From positions 22,903,001 through 22,967,000 of the forward strand of contig CM069877.1 in the NCBI GenBank assembly GCA_036172665.1: a DNA stretch of 64,000 bases, in the 5' to 3' direction. Of the stretch, positions 50,639 through 63,774 are shown in pieces. The position numbers and the translations under genes were made by a program. Under the pieces are notes generated by a model that saw only the letters and a program-made list of their open reading frames with translations, was not told the DNA's origin and ran no database searches. Each line of letters opens with the position of its first letter. Within the stretch, counting starts at the first letter, position 1. The DNA comes from Prosopocoilus inquinatus. Taxonomy: Eukaryota > Arthropoda > Insecta > Coleoptera > Lucanidae.

Positions 50639-52896
50639 AAACAACACGCATTAGCGTTGTTCCTGTGATGTACCTAATCGATCCTTACTCATCTATCATG
50701 TTATTTTATGTTTGGATGGACTCTAGTAACTCTGATGTGAGATACAAAGTTTTTGGACGCAGCAGAAGCTGGAAATAGTTTTAAACGAAACAACACGCTT
50801 TAGCGTTGTTCCTGTGATGTATCTAATCGATCCTAACTCATCTATCATGTTATTTGGCGTTTCGATGGACTCCAGTAACTTTGATGTGAGATACGAAGTT
50901 CTCGGACGCAGCTGTAGCTGGAAATAGTTTTAAATGAAACAACACGTATTAGCGTTGTTCCTGTGATGTATCTAATCGATCCTTACTCATCTATCATGTT
51001 ATTTTACGTTTGGATGGACTCCAGTAACTCTGATGTGAGATACAAAGTTTTTGGACGCAGCAGAAGCTGGAAATAGTTTTGAACGAAACAACACCTATTA
51101 GCGTTGTTCCTGTGATGTATCTAATCGATCCTTACTCATCTATCATGTTATTTGACGTTTCGATGGACTCTAGTAACTCTGATGTGAGATACGAAGTTCT
51201 TGGACGCAGCAGGAGCTGGAAATAGTTTTAAATGAAACAACACGTATTAGCGTTGTTCCTGTGATGTACCTAATCGATCCTTACTCATCTATCATGTTAT
51301 TTGACGTTTCGATGGACTCCAGTAACTCTATGGTGAGATACGAAATTTTCGGACGCAGCAGAAGCTGGAAATAGTTTTAAACGAAACAACACGCATTAGC
51401 GTTGTTCCTGTGATGTATCTAATCGATCCTTACTCATCTATCATGTTATTTGGCGTTTCGATGGACTCCAGTAACTTTGATGTGAGATACGAAGTTCTCG
51501 GACGCAGCTGTAGCTGGAAATAGTTTTAAATGAAACAACACGTATTAGCGTTGTTCCTGTGATGTATCTAATCGATCCTTACTCATCTATCATGTTATTT
51601 GCCGTTTCGATGGACTCCAGTAACTCTATGGTGAGATACGAAATTTTCGGACGCAGCAGAAGCTGGAAATAGTTTCAAACGAAACAACACGCATTAGCGT
51701 TGTTCCTGTGATGTATCTAATCGATCCTTACTCATCTATCATGTTATTTGGCGTTTCGATGGACTCCAGTATCTTTGATGTGAGATACGAAGTTCTCGGA
51801 CGCAGCTGAAGCTAGAAATAGTTTTAAACGAAACAACACGCATTAGCGTTGTTCCTGTGCTGTATCTAATCGATCCTTACTTATCTATCAGGTTATTTGA
51901 CGTTTCGATGGACTCCAGTAACTCTGATGTGAGATACGACGTTTTCGGACGCAGCAGAAGCTGGAAATAGTTTTAAACGAAACAACACGTATTAGCGTTG
52001 TTCCTGTGATGTATGTAATCGATCCTTACTCATCTATCATGTTATTTGACGTTTGGATGGACTCCAGTAACTCTGATGTGAGATACAAAGTTCTCGGACG
52101 CAGCAGAAGCTGGAAATCGTTTTAAATGAAACAACACGCATTAGCGTTGTTCCTGTGATGTATCTAATCGATCCTTACTCATCTATCATGTTATTTGACG
52201 TTTCGATGGACTCTATTTACTCTGATGTGAGATACGAAGTTTTTGGGCGCAGCAGGAGCTGGAAATAGTTTTAAACAAAGCAACACGTATTAGCGTTGTT
52301 CCTGTGATGTACCTAATCGATCCTTACTCATCTATCATGTTATCTTATGTTTGGATGGACTCCAGTAACTCTGATGTGATATACAAAGTTTTTGGACGCA
52401 GCAGAAGCTGGAAATAGTTTTAAACGAAACAACACGCTTTAGCGTTGTTCCTGTGATGTATCTAATCGATTCTAACCCATCTATCATGTTATTTGGCGTT
52501 TCGATGGACTCCAGTAACTTTGATGTGAGATACGAAGTTCTCGGACGCAGCTGTAGCTGGAAATAGTTTTAAATGAAACAACACGTATTAGCGTTGTTCC
52601 TGTGATGTATCTAATCGATCCTTACTCATCTATCATGTTATTTTACGTTTGGATGGACTCCAGTAACTCTGATGTGAGATACAAAGTTTTTGGACGCAGC
52701 AGAAGCTGGAAACAGTTTTGAACGAAACAACACGCATTAGCGTTGTTCCTGTGATGTATCTAATCGATCCTTACTAATCTATCATGTTATTTGGCGTTTC
52801 GATGGACTCCAGTAACTTTGATGTGAGATACGAAGTTCTCGGACGCAGCTGAAGCTAGAAATAGTTTTAAACGAAACAACACGCATTAGCGTTGTT

Positions 52897-52910
52897 CCTG
52901 TGTGTATCTA
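52897..52910 (+). repeat. 148-bp monomer (CCTGTGTGTATC)
   Basis: One base is lost from CCTGTGCTGTATC, and the copy continues as CTTACTCATCTATCATG rather than CTTATCTATCAGG. The loss coincides with a switch between subtypes. Confidence 0.85.
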
Positions 52911-53153
52911 ATCGATCCTTACTCATCTATCATGTTATTTGACGTTTCGATGGACTCTAGTTACTCTGATGTGAGATACGAAGTTTTTGGGCGCAGCAGG
53001 AGCTGGAAATAGTTTTAAACGAAACAACACGTATTAGCGTTGTTCCTGTGATGTATGTAATCGATCCTTACTCATCTATCATGTTATTTGACGTTTGGAT
53101 GGACTCCAGTAACTCTGATGTGAGATACAAAGTTCTCGGACGCAGCAGAAGCT

Positions 53154-53167
53154 GGAAAAATTAAATG
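53154..53167 (+). repeat. Second 146-bp variant, site 3
   Basis: Here the following monomer reads TTTTACGTTTGG rather than TTTTATGTTTGG, so this copy has exchanged its downstream partner. Confidence 0.95.
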
Positions 53168-54351
53168 AAACAACACGCATTAGCGTTGTTCCTGTGATGT
53201 ACCTAATCGATCCTTACTCATCTATCATGTTATTTTACGTTTGGATGGACTCCAGTAACTCTGATGTGAGATACAAAGTTTTTGGACGCAGCAGAAGCTG
53301 GAAACAGTTTTGAACGAAACAACACGCATTAGCGTTGTTCCTGTGATGTATCTAATCGATCCATACTAATCTATCATGTTATTTGGCGTTTCGATGGACT
53401 CCAGTAACTTTGATGTGAGATACGAAGTTCTTGTACGCAGCAGGAGCTGGAAATAGTTTTAAATGAAACAACACGTATTAGCGTTGTTCCTGTGATGTAT
53501 CTAATCGATCCTTACTCATCTATCATGTTATTTTACGTTTGGATGGACTCCAGTAACTCTGATGTGAGATACAAAGTTCTCGGATGCAGCAGAAGATGGA
53601 AATAGTTTTAAATGAAACAACACGCATTAGCGTTGTTCCTGTAATGTATCTAATCGATCCTTACTCATCTATCATGTTATTTGACGTTTCGATGGACTCT
53701 AGTAACTCTGATGTGAGATACGAAGTTCTTGGACGCAGCAGGAGCTGGAAATAGTTTTAAACGAAACAACACGTATTAGCGTTGTTCCTGTGATGTATCT
53801 AATCGATCCTTACTTAGCTACTATGTTATTTGACGTTTCGATGTACTCCAGTAACTCTAATGTGAGATACGAAATTTTCGGACGCAGCAGAAGCTGGAAA
53901 TAGTTTTAAACGAAACAACAAGTATTAGCGTTGTTCCTGTGATGTATCTAATCGATCCTTACTTATCTATCGTGTTATTTGACCTTTCGATGGACTCCAG
54001 TAACTTTGATGTGAGATACGAAGTTCTCGGACGCAGCTGAAGCTAGAAATAGTTTTAAACGAAACAACACGCATTAGCGTTGTGCCTGTGCTGTATCTAA
54101 TCGATCCTTACTTATCTATCAGGTTATTTGACGTTTCGATGGACTCCAGTAACTCTGATGTGAGATACGACGTTTTCGGACGCAGCAGAAGCTGGAAATA
54201 GTTTTAAACGAAACAACACGTATTAGCGTTGTTCCTGTGATGTATGTAATCGATCCTTACTCATCTATCATGTTATTTGACGTTTGGATGGACTCCAGTA
54301 ACTCTGATGTGAGATACAAAGTTTTTGGACGCAGCAGAAGCTGGAAATAGT

Positions 54352-54372
54352 TTTGAACGAAACACGCATTAG
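54352..54372 (+). repeat. 146-bp monomer (TTTGAACGAAACACGC)
   Basis: CGAAACAACACGC has lost AAC or ACA to give CGAAACACGC. The deletion resembles the TGAAACACC one but is on a different subtype (TTTTGAACG, then TAGCTTTG), so it arose independently. The related copies at 45,880, 60,600 and 62,388 lack it. Confidence 0.9.
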
Positions 54373-54935
54373 CTTTGTTCCTGTGCTGTATCTAATCGAT
54401 CCTTACTTATCTATCAGGTTATTTGACGTTTCGATGGACTCCAGTAACTCTGATGTGAGATACGACGTTTTCGGACGCAGCAGAAGCTGGAAATAGTTTT
54501 AAACGAAACAACACGTATTAGCGTTGTTCCTGTGATGTATGTAATCGATCCTTACTCATCTATCATGTTATTTGACGTTTGGATGGACTCCAGTAACTCT
54601 GATGTGAGATACAAAGTTCTCGGACGCAGCAGAAGCTGGAAATCGTTTTAAATGAAACAACACGCATTAGCGTTGTTCCTGTGATGTATCTAATCGATCC
54701 TTACTCATCTATCATGTTATTTGACGTTTCGATGGACTCTAGTAACTCTGATGTGAGATACGAAGTTTTTGGGCGCAGCAGGAGCTGGAAATAGTTTTAA
54801 ACGAAACAACACGTATTAGCGTTGTTCCTGTGATGTATGTAATCGATCCTTACTCATCTATCATGTTATTTGACGTTTGGATGGACTCCAGTAACTCTGA
54901 TGTGAGATACAAAGTTCTCGGACGCAGCAGAAGCT

Positions 54936-54949
54936 GGAAAAATTAAATG
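54936..54949 (+). repeat. Second 146-bp variant, site 4
   Basis: Counterpart of site 2 at +4,311. The next monomer has TTTTATGATTGG and CTCCAATAAC. Confidence 0.95.
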
Positions 54950-57900
54950 AAACAACACGCATTAGCGTTGTTCCTGTGATGTACCTAATCGATCCTTACT
55001 CATCTATCATGTTATTTTATGATTGGATGGACTCCAATAACTCTGATGTGAGATACAAAGTTTTTGGACGCAGCAGAAGCTGGAAATAGTTTTAAACGAA
55101 ACAACACGCTTTAGCGTTGTTCCTGTGATGTATCTAATCGATCCTAACTCATCTATCATGTTATTTGGCGTTTCGATGGACTCCAGTAACTTTGATGTGA
55201 GATACGAAGTTCTCGGACGCAGCTGTAGCTGGAAATAGTTTTAAATGAAACAACACGTATTAGCGTTGTTCCTGTGATGTATCTAATCGATCCTTACTCA
55301 TCTATCATGTTATTTTACGTTTGGATGGACTCCAGTAACTCTGATGTGAGATACAAAGTTTTTGGACGCAGCAGAAGCTGGAAATAGTTTTGAACGAAAC
55401 AACACCTATTAGCGTTGTTCCTGTGATGTATCTAATCGATCCTTACTCATCTATCATGTTATTTGGCGTTTCGATGGACTCCAGTAACTTTGATGTGAGA
55501 TACGAAGTTCTCGGACGCAGCTGTAGCTGGAAATAGTTTTAAATGAAACAACACGTATTAGCGTTGTTCCTGTGATGTATCTAATCGATCCTTACTCATC
55601 TATCATGTTATTTTACGTTTGGATGGACTCCAGTAACTCTGATGTGAGATACAAAGTTCTTGGACGCAGCAGGAGCTGGAAATAGTTTTAAATGAAACAA
55701 CACGTATTAGCGTTGTTCCTGTGATGTACCTAATCGATCCTTACTCATCTATCATGTTATTTGACGTTTCGATGGACTCCAGTAACTCTATGGTGAGATA
55801 CGAAATTTTCGGACGCAGCAGAAGCTGGAAATAGTTTTAAACGAAACAACACGCATTAGCGTTGTTCCTGTGATGTATCTAATCGATCCTTACTCATCTA
55901 TCATGTTATTTGGCGTTTCGATGGACTCCAGTAACTTTGATGTGAGATACGAAGTTCTCGGACGCAGCTGTAGCTGGAAATAGTTTTAAATGAAACAACA
56001 CGTATTAGCGTTGTTCCTGTGATGTATCTAATCGATCCTTACTCATCTATCATGTTATTTGCCGTTTCGATGGACTCCAGTAACTCTATGGTGAGATACG
56101 AAATTTTCGGACGCAGCAGAAGCTGGAAATAGTTTCAAACGAAACAACACGCATTAGCGTTGTTCCTGTGATGTATCTAATCGATCCTTACTCATCTATC
56201 ATGTTATTTGGCGTTTCGATGGACTCCAGTAACTTTGATGTGAGATACGAAGTTCTCGGACGCAGCTGAAGCTAGAAATAGTTTTAAACGAAACAACACG
56301 TATTAGCGTTGTTCCTGTGATGTATGTAATCGATCCTTACTCATCTATCATGTTATTTGACGTTTGGATGGACTCCAGTAACTCTGATGTGAGATACAAA
56401 GTTCTCGGACGCAGCAGAAGCTGGAAATCGTTTTAAATGAAACAACACGCATTAGCGTTGTTCCTGTGATGTATCTAATCGATCCTTACTCATCTATCAT
56501 GTTATTTGACGTTTCGATGGACTCTAGTTACTCTGATGTGAGATACGAAGTTTTTGGGCGCAGCAGGAGCTGGAAATAGTTTTAAACAAAGCAACACGTA
56601 TTAGCGTTGTTCCTGTGATGTACCTAATCGATCCTTACTCATCTATCATGTTATCTTATGTTTGGATGGACTCCAGTAACTCTGATGTGATATACAAAGT
56701 TTTTGGACGCAGCAGAAGCTGGAAATAGTTTTAAACGAAACAACACGCTTTAGCGTTGTTCCTGTGATGTATCTAATCGATTCTAACCCATCTATCATGT
56801 TATTTGGCGTTTCGATGGACTCCAGTAACTTTGATGTGAGATACGAAGTTCTCGGACGCAGCTGTAGCTGGAAATAGTTTTAAATGAAACAACACGTATT
56901 AGCGTTGTTCCTGTGATGTATCTAATCGATCCTTACTCATCTATCATGTTATTTTACGTTTGGATGGACTCCAGTAACTCTGATGTGAGATACAAAGTTT
57001 TTGGACGCAGCAGAAGCTGGAAACAGTTTTGAACGAAACAACACCTATTAGCGTTGTTCCTGTGATGTATCTAATCGATCCTTACTTATCTATCAGGTTA
57101 TTTGACGTTTCGATGGACTCCAGTAACTCTGATGTGAGATACGACGTTTTCGGACGCAGCAGAAGCTGGAAATAGTTTTAAACGAAACAACACGTATTAG
57201 CGTTGTTCCTGTGATGTATGTAATCGATCCTTACTCATCTATCATGTTATTTGACGTTTCGATGGACTCTAGTTACTCTGATGTGAGATACGAAGTTTTT
57301 GGGCGCAGCAGGAGCTGGAAATAGTTTTAAACAAAGCAACACGTATTAGCGTTGTTCCTGTGATGTACCTAATCGATCCTTACTCATCTATCATGTTATT
57401 TTATGTTTGGATGGACTCCAGTAACTCTGATGTGAGATACAAAGTTTTTGGACGCAGCAGAAGCTGGAAATAGTTTTGAACGAAACATCACGTATTAGCG
57501 TTATTCCTGTGATGTATCTAATCGATCCTTACTTAGCTACTATGTTATTTGACGTTTCGATGGACTCCAGTAACTCTATGGTGAGATACGAAATTTTCGG
57601 ACGCAGCAGAAGCTGGAAATAGTTTTAAACGAAACAACACGCATTAGCGTTGTTCCTGTGATGTATCTAATCGATCCTTACTCATCTATCATGTTATTTG
57701 GCGTTTCGATGGACTCCAGTAACTTTGATGTGAGATACGAAGTTCTCGGACGCAGCTGTAGCTGGAAATAGTTTTAAATGAAACAACACGTATTAGCGTT
57801 GTTCCTGTGATGTATCTAATCGATCCTTACTCATCTATCATGTTATTTGCCGTTTCGATGGACTCCAGTAACTCTATGGTGTTATACGAAATTTTCGGAC

Positions 57901-58757
57901 GCAGCAGAAGCTGGAAATAGTTTCAAACGAAACAACACGCATTAGCCTTGTTCCTGTGATGTATCTAATCGATCCTTACTCATCTATCATGTTATTTGGC
58001 GTTTCGATGGACTCCAGTAACTTTGATGTGAGATACGAAGTTCTCGGACGCAGCTGAAGCTAGAAATAGTTTTAAACGAAACAACACGCATTAGCGTTGT
58101 TCCTGTGCTGTATCTAATCGATCCTTACTTATCTATCAGGTTATTTGACGTTTCGATGGACTCCAGTAACTCTGATGTGAGATACGACGTTTTCGGACGC
58201 AGCAGAAGCTGGAAATAGTTTTAAACGAAACAACACGTATTAGAGTTGTTCCTGTGATGTATGTAATCGATCCTTACTCATCTATCATGTTATTTGACGT
58301 TTGGATGGACTCCAGTAACTCTGATGTGAGATACAATGTTCTCGGACGCAGCAGAAGCTGGAAATAGTTTTAAAAGAAACAACACGCATTAGCGTTGTTG
58401 CTGTGATGTATGTAATCGATCCTTACTCATCTATCATGTTATTTGGCGTTTCGATGGACTCCAGTAACTTTGATGTGAGATACGAAATTTTCGGACGCAG
58501 CAGAAGCTGGAAATAGTTTTAAACGAAACAACACGCATTAGCGTTGTTCCTGTGATGTATCTAATCGATCCTTACTCATCTATCATGTTATTTGGCGTTT
58601 CGATGGACTCCAGTAACTTTGATGTGAGATACGAAGTTCTCGGACGCAGCTGAAGCTAGAAATAGTTTTAAACGAAACAACACGCATTAGCGTTGTTCCT
58701 GTGCTGTATCTAATCGATCCTTACTTATCTATCAGGTTATTTGACGTTTCGATGGAC

Positions 58758-59952
58758 TCCAGTAACTCTGATGTGAGATACAAAGTTTTTGGACGCAGCA
58801 GAAGCTGGAAATAGTTTTGAACGAAACATCACGTATTAGCGTTGTTCCTGTGATGTATCTAATCGATCCTTACTTAGCTATTATGTTATTTGACGTTTCG
58901 ATGGACTCCAGTAACTCTATGGTGAGATACGAAATTTTCGGACGCAGCAGAAGCTGGAAATAGTTTTAAACGAAACAACACGCTTTAGCGTTGTTCCTGT
59001 GATGTATCTAATCGATCCTAACTCATCTATCATGTTATTTGGCGTTTCGATGGACTCCAGTAACTTTGATGTGAGATACAAAGTTCTCGGACGCAGCAGA
59101 AGCTGGAAATAGTTTTAAATGAAACAACACGCATTAGCGTTGTTCCTGTGATGTATCTAATCGATCCTTACTCATCTATCATGTTATTTGACGTTTCGAT
59201 GGACCTCAGTAACTCTAATGTGAGATACGAAATTTTCGGACGCAGCAGAAGCTGGAAATAGTTTTAAATGAAACACCTATTAGCGTTGTTCCTGTGATGT
59301 ATCTAATCGATCCTTACTCATCTATCATGTTATTTGACCTTTCGATGGACCTCAGTAACTCTAATGTGAGATACGAAATTTTCGGACGCAGCAGAAGCTG
59401 GAAATAGTTTTAAATGAAACACCTATTAGCGTTGTTCCTGTGATGTATCTAATCGATCCTTACTCATCTATCATGTTATTTGGTGTTTCGATGGACTCCA
59501 GTAACTTTGATGTGAGATACGAAGTTCTCGGACGCAGCAGAAGATGGAAATAGTTTTAAATGAAACAACACGCATTAGCGTTGTTCCTGTGCTGTATCTA
59601 ATCGATCCTTACTCATCTATCATGTTATTTGACGTTTCGATGGACTCTAGTTACTCTGATGTGAGATACGAAGTTTTTGGGCGCAGCAGGAGCTGGAAAT
59701 AGTTTTAAACAAAGCAACACGTATTAGCGTTGTTCCTGTGATGTACCTAATCGATCCTTACTCATCTATCATGTTATCTTATGTTTGGATGGACTCCAGT
59801 AACTCTGATGTGATATACAAAGTTTTTGGACGCAGCAGAAGCTGGAAATAGTTTTAAACGAAACAACACGCTTTAGCGTTGTTCCTGTGATGTATCTAAT
59901 CGATTCTAACCCATCTATCATGTTATTTGGCGTTTCGATGGACTCCAGTAAC
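58758..59952 (+). repeat. Block repeated from 47,900-49,094 (downstream copy)
   Basis: This is the partner of 47,900-49,094 at +10,858 bp. The match stops near 59,952, where this copy has CTCTGATGTGAGATACAAAG followed by GGATGCAGC (also seen near 53,582) and the upstream copy has CTTTGATGTGAGATACGAAG. The switch occurs inside one monomer. Confidence 0.8.
59269..59423 (+). repeat. 146-bp monomer pair, pair 7
   Basis: Sites at 59,269 and 59,415; counterpart of pair 6 at +10,858. Last occurrence of this variant. Confidence 0.95.
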
Positions 59953-60259
59953 TCTGATGTGAGATACAAAGTTCTCGGATGCAGCAGAAGATGGAAATAG
60001 TTTTAAATGAAACAACACGCATTAGCGTTGTTCCTGTGATGTATCTAATCGATCCTTACTCATCTATCATGTTATTTGACGTTTCGATGGACTCTAGTAA
60101 CTCTGATGTGAGATACGAAGTTCTTGGACGCAGCAGGAGCTGGAAATAGTTTTAAACGAAACAACACGTATTAGCGTTGTTCCTGTGATGTATCTAATCG
60201 ATCCTTACTTAGCTACTATGTTATTTGACGTTTCGATGGACTCTAGTAACTCTGATGTG
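59953..60259 (+). repeat. Satellite linking two blocks
   Basis: About two 149-bp monomers resembling 53,565-53,840 (GGATGCAGCAGAAG, then AAGTTCTTGG, then CTTAGCTACTATG). Nothing else is seen. Confidence 0.75.
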
Positions 60260-62044
60260 AGATACGAAGTTCTCGGACGCAGCTGAAGCTAGAAATAGTT
60301 TTAAACGAAACAACACGCATTAGCGTTGTGCCTGTGCTGTATCTAATCGATCCTTACTTATCTATCAGGTTATTTGACGTTTCGATGGACTCCAGTAACT
60401 CTGATGTGAGATACGACGTTTTCGGACGCAGCAGAAGCTGGAAATAGTTTTAAACGAAACAACACGTATTAGCGTTGTTCCTGTGATGTATGTAATCGAT
60501 CCTTACTCATCTATCATGTTATTTGACGTTTGGATGGACTCCAGTAACTCTGATGTGAGATACAAAGTTTTTGGACGCAGCAGAAGCTGGAAATAGTTTT
60601 GAACGAAACAACACGCATTAGCTTTGTTCCTGTGCTGTATCTAATCGATCCTTACTTATCTATCAGGTTATTTGACGTTTCGATGGACTCCAGTAACTCT
60701 GATGTGAGATACGACGTTTTCGGACGCAGCAGAAGCTGGAAATAGTTTTAAACGAAACAACACGTATTAGCGTTGTTCCTGTGATGTATGTAATCGATCC
60801 TTACTCATCTATCATGTTATTTGACGTTTCGATGGACTCTAGTAACTCTGATGTGAGATACGAAGTTTTTGGGCGCAGCAGGAGCTGGAAATAGTTTTAA
60901 ACGAAACAACACGTATTAGCGTTGTTCCTGTGATGTATGTAATCGATCCTTACTCATCTATCATGTTATTTGACGTTTGGATGGACTCCAGTAACTCTGA
61001 TGTGAGATACAAAGTTCTCGGACGCAGCAGAAGCTGGAAAAATTAAATGAAACAACACGCATTAGCGTTGTTCCTGTGATGTACCTAATCGATCCTTACT
61101 CATCTATCATGTTATTTTATGTTTGGATGGACTCCAGTAACTCTGATGTGAGATACAAAGTTTTTGGACGCAGCAGAAGCTGGAAATAGTTTTAAACGAA
61201 ACAACACGCTTTAGCGTTGTTCCTGTGATGTATCTAATCGATCCTAACTCATCTATCATGTTATTTGGCGTTTCGATGGACTCCAGTAACTTTGATGTGA
61301 GATACGAAGTTCTCGGACGCAGCTGTAGCTGGAAATAGTTTTAAATGAAACAACACGTATTAGCGTTGTTCCTGTGATGTATCTAATCGATCCTTACTCA
61401 TCTATCATGTTATTTTACGTTTGGATGGACTCCAGTAACTCTGATGTGAGATACAAAGTTTTTGGACGCAGCAGAAGCTGGAAATAGTTTTGAACGAAAC
61501 AACACCTATTAGCGTTGTTCCTGTGATGTATCTAATCGATCCTTACTCATCTATCATGTTATTTGGCGTTTCGATGGACTCCAGTAACTTTGATGTGAGA
61601 TACGAAGTTCTCGGACGCAGCTGTAGCTGGAAATAGTTTTAAATGAAACAACACGTATTAGCGTTGTTCCTGTGATGTATCTAATCGATCCTTACTCATC
61701 TATCATGTTATTTTACGTTTGGATGGACTCCAGTAACTCTGATGTGAGATACAAAGTTCTTGGACGCAGCAGGAGCTGGAAATAGTTTTAAATGAAACAA
61801 CACGTATTAGCGTTGTTCCTGTGATGTACCTAAACGATCCTTACTCATCTATCATGTTATTTGACGTTTCGATGGACTCCAGTAACTCTATGGTGAGATA
61901 CGAAATTTTCGGACGCAGCAGAAGCTGGTAATAGTTTTAAACGAAACAACACGCATTAGCGTTGTTCCTGTGATGTATCTAATCGATCCTTACTCATCTA
62001 TCATGTTATTTGGCGTTTCGATGGACTCCAGTAACTTTGATGTG
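60260..62044 (+). repeat. 12-monomer block, first copy
   Basis: It is 1,785 bp long (12 x 149 minus 3). The rare GTGCCTGTGCTG subtype at 60,328 recurs at 62,113, both followed by the TAGCTTTGTTCC subtype. The GGAAAAATT variant recurs at +1,934 because the second copy has one more monomer before it. The first copy has lost the ACAAAGTTCTCGG / GAAATCG monomer near 60,810 that the second keeps near 62,642. Confidence 0.8.
61036..61049 (+). repeat. Second 146-bp variant, site 5
   Basis: Counterpart of site 4 at +6,100 (41 monomers). Confidence 0.95.
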
Positions 62045-63767
62045 AGATACGAAGTTCTCGGACGCAGCTGAAGCTAGAAATAGTTTTAAACGAAACAACA
62101 CGCATTAGCGTTGTGCCTGTGCTGTATCTAATCGATCCTTACTTATCTATCAGGTTATTTGACGTTTCGATGGACTCCAGTAACTCTGATGTGAGATACG
62201 ACGTTTTCGGACGCAGCAGAAGCTGGAAATAGTTTTAAACGAAGCAACACGTATTAGCGTTGTTCCTGTGATGTATGTAATCGATCCTTACTCATCTATC
62301 ATGTTATTTGACGTTTGGATGGACTCCAGTAACTCTGATGTGAGATACAAAGTTTTTGGACGCAGCAGAAGCTGGAAATAGTTTTGAACGAAACAACACG
62401 CATTAGCTTTGTTCCTGTGCTGTATCTAATCGATCTTTACTTATCTATCAGGTTATTTGACGTTTCGATGGACTCCAGTAACTCTGATGTGAGATACGAC
62501 GTTTTCGGACGCAGCAGAAGCTGGAAATAGTTTTAAACGAAACAACACGTATTAGCGTTGTTCCTGTGATGTATGTAATCGATCCTTACTCATCTATCAT
62601 GTTATTTGACGTTTGGATGGACTCCAGTAACTCTGATGTGAGATACAAAGTTCTCGGACGCAGCAGAAGCTGGAAATCGTTTTAAATGAAACAACACGCA
62701 TTAGCGTTGTTCCTGTGATGTATCTAATCGATCCTTACTCATCTATCATGTTATTTGACGTTTCGATGGACTCTAGTAACTCTGATGTGAGATACGAAGT
62801 TTTTGGGCGCAGCAGGAGCTGGAAATAGTTTTAAACGAAACAACACGTATTAGCGTTGTTCCTGTGATGTATGTAATCGATCCTTACTCATCTATCATGT
62901 TATTTGACGTTTGGATGGACTCCAGTAACTCTGATGTGAGATACAAAGTTCTCGGACGCAGCAGAAGCTGGAAAAATTAAATGAAACAACACGCATTAGC
63001 GTTGTTCCTGTGATGTACCTAATCGATCCTTACTCATCTATCATGTTATTTTATGTTTGGATGGACTCCAGTAACTCTGATGTGAGATACAAAGTTTTTG
63101 GACGCAGCAGAAGCTGGAAATAGTTTTAAACGAAACAACACGCTTTAGCGTTGTTCCTGTGATGTATCTAATCGATCCTAACTCATCTATCATGTTATTT
63201 GGCGTTTCGATGGACTCCAGTAACTTTGATGTGAGATACGAAGTTCTCGGACGCAGCTGTAGCTGGAAATAGTTTTAAATGAAACAACACGTATTAGCGT
63301 TGTTCCTGTGATGTATCTAATCGATCCTTACTCATCTATCATGTTATTTTACGTTTGGATGGACTCCAGTAACTCTGATGTGAGATACAAAGTTTTTGGA
63401 CGCAGCAGAAGCTGGAAATAGTTTTGAACGAAACAACACCTATTAGCGTTGTTCCTGTGATGTATCTAATCGATCCTTACTCATCTATCATGTTATTTGG
63501 CGTTTCGATGGACTCCAGTAACTTTGATGTGAGATACGAAGTTCTCGGACGCAGCTGTAGCTGGAAATAGTTTTAAATGAAACAACACGTATTAGCGTTG
63601 TTCCTGTGATGTATCTAATCGATCCTTACTCATCTATCATGTTATTTTACGTTTGGATGGACTCCAGTAACTCTGATGTGAGATACAAAGTTCTTGGACG
63701 CAGCAGGAGCTGGAAATAGTTTTAAATGAAACAACACGTATTAGCGTTGTTCCTGTGATGTACCTAA
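62045..63767 (+). repeat. 12/13-monomer block, second copy, cut short
   Basis: This is the tandem partner of 60,260-62,044. It follows the first copy through the GGAAAAATT monomer (62,970) and the TTTTACGTTTGG monomers, then stops abruptly inside a monomer after GATGTACCTAA at 63,767. Confidence 0.8.
62970..62983 (+). repeat. Second 146-bp variant, site 6
   Basis: Counterpart of site 5 at +1,934 (13 monomers). Confidence 0.95.
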
Positions 63768-63774
63768 GTTCTCG
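63761..63774. other. Out-of-phase junction (71-bp deletion)
   Basis: Monomer position 86 (CCTAA) is joined to position 9 (GTTCTCGG). The two shared A residues give only about 2 bp of microhomology. It is the only join in the window that breaks monomer register by more than 38 bp. It could be a true non-homologous tandem-duplication breakpoint or an assembly or read-overlap error. Confidence 0.85.

Larger units (their letters stand above)
49095..53450 (+). repeat. 27- and 29-monomer overlapping duplications
   Basis: About 49,440-50,300 matches 53,450-54,320 at +4,016 (27 monomers, shared rare CTATCGTGTTATTTGACC at 49,951 and 53,967). About 50,050-51,150 matches 54,360-55,460 at +4,311 (29 monomers, shared GGAAAAATT). 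From 51,250 the offset becomes +4,460 and later returns to +4,311, that is, one monomer gained and then lost. Only satellite is present. Confidence 0.75.
53451..58757 (+). repeat. Second copies of the 27/29-monomer blocks
   Basis: This is the downstream partner of about 49,440-52,700. Around 56,270 the CTGAAGCTAG monomer is followed directly by the GTATGTAATCG subtype, so the usual CTGTGCTG / CTATCAGG monomer has been lost. About 54,600-55,950 recurs again at about 60,700-62,050 at +6,100 bp (41 monomers). From 56,700 to 58,400 the order resembles 42,300-43,350 and 39,000-40,800. Only satellite is present. Confidence 0.75.
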
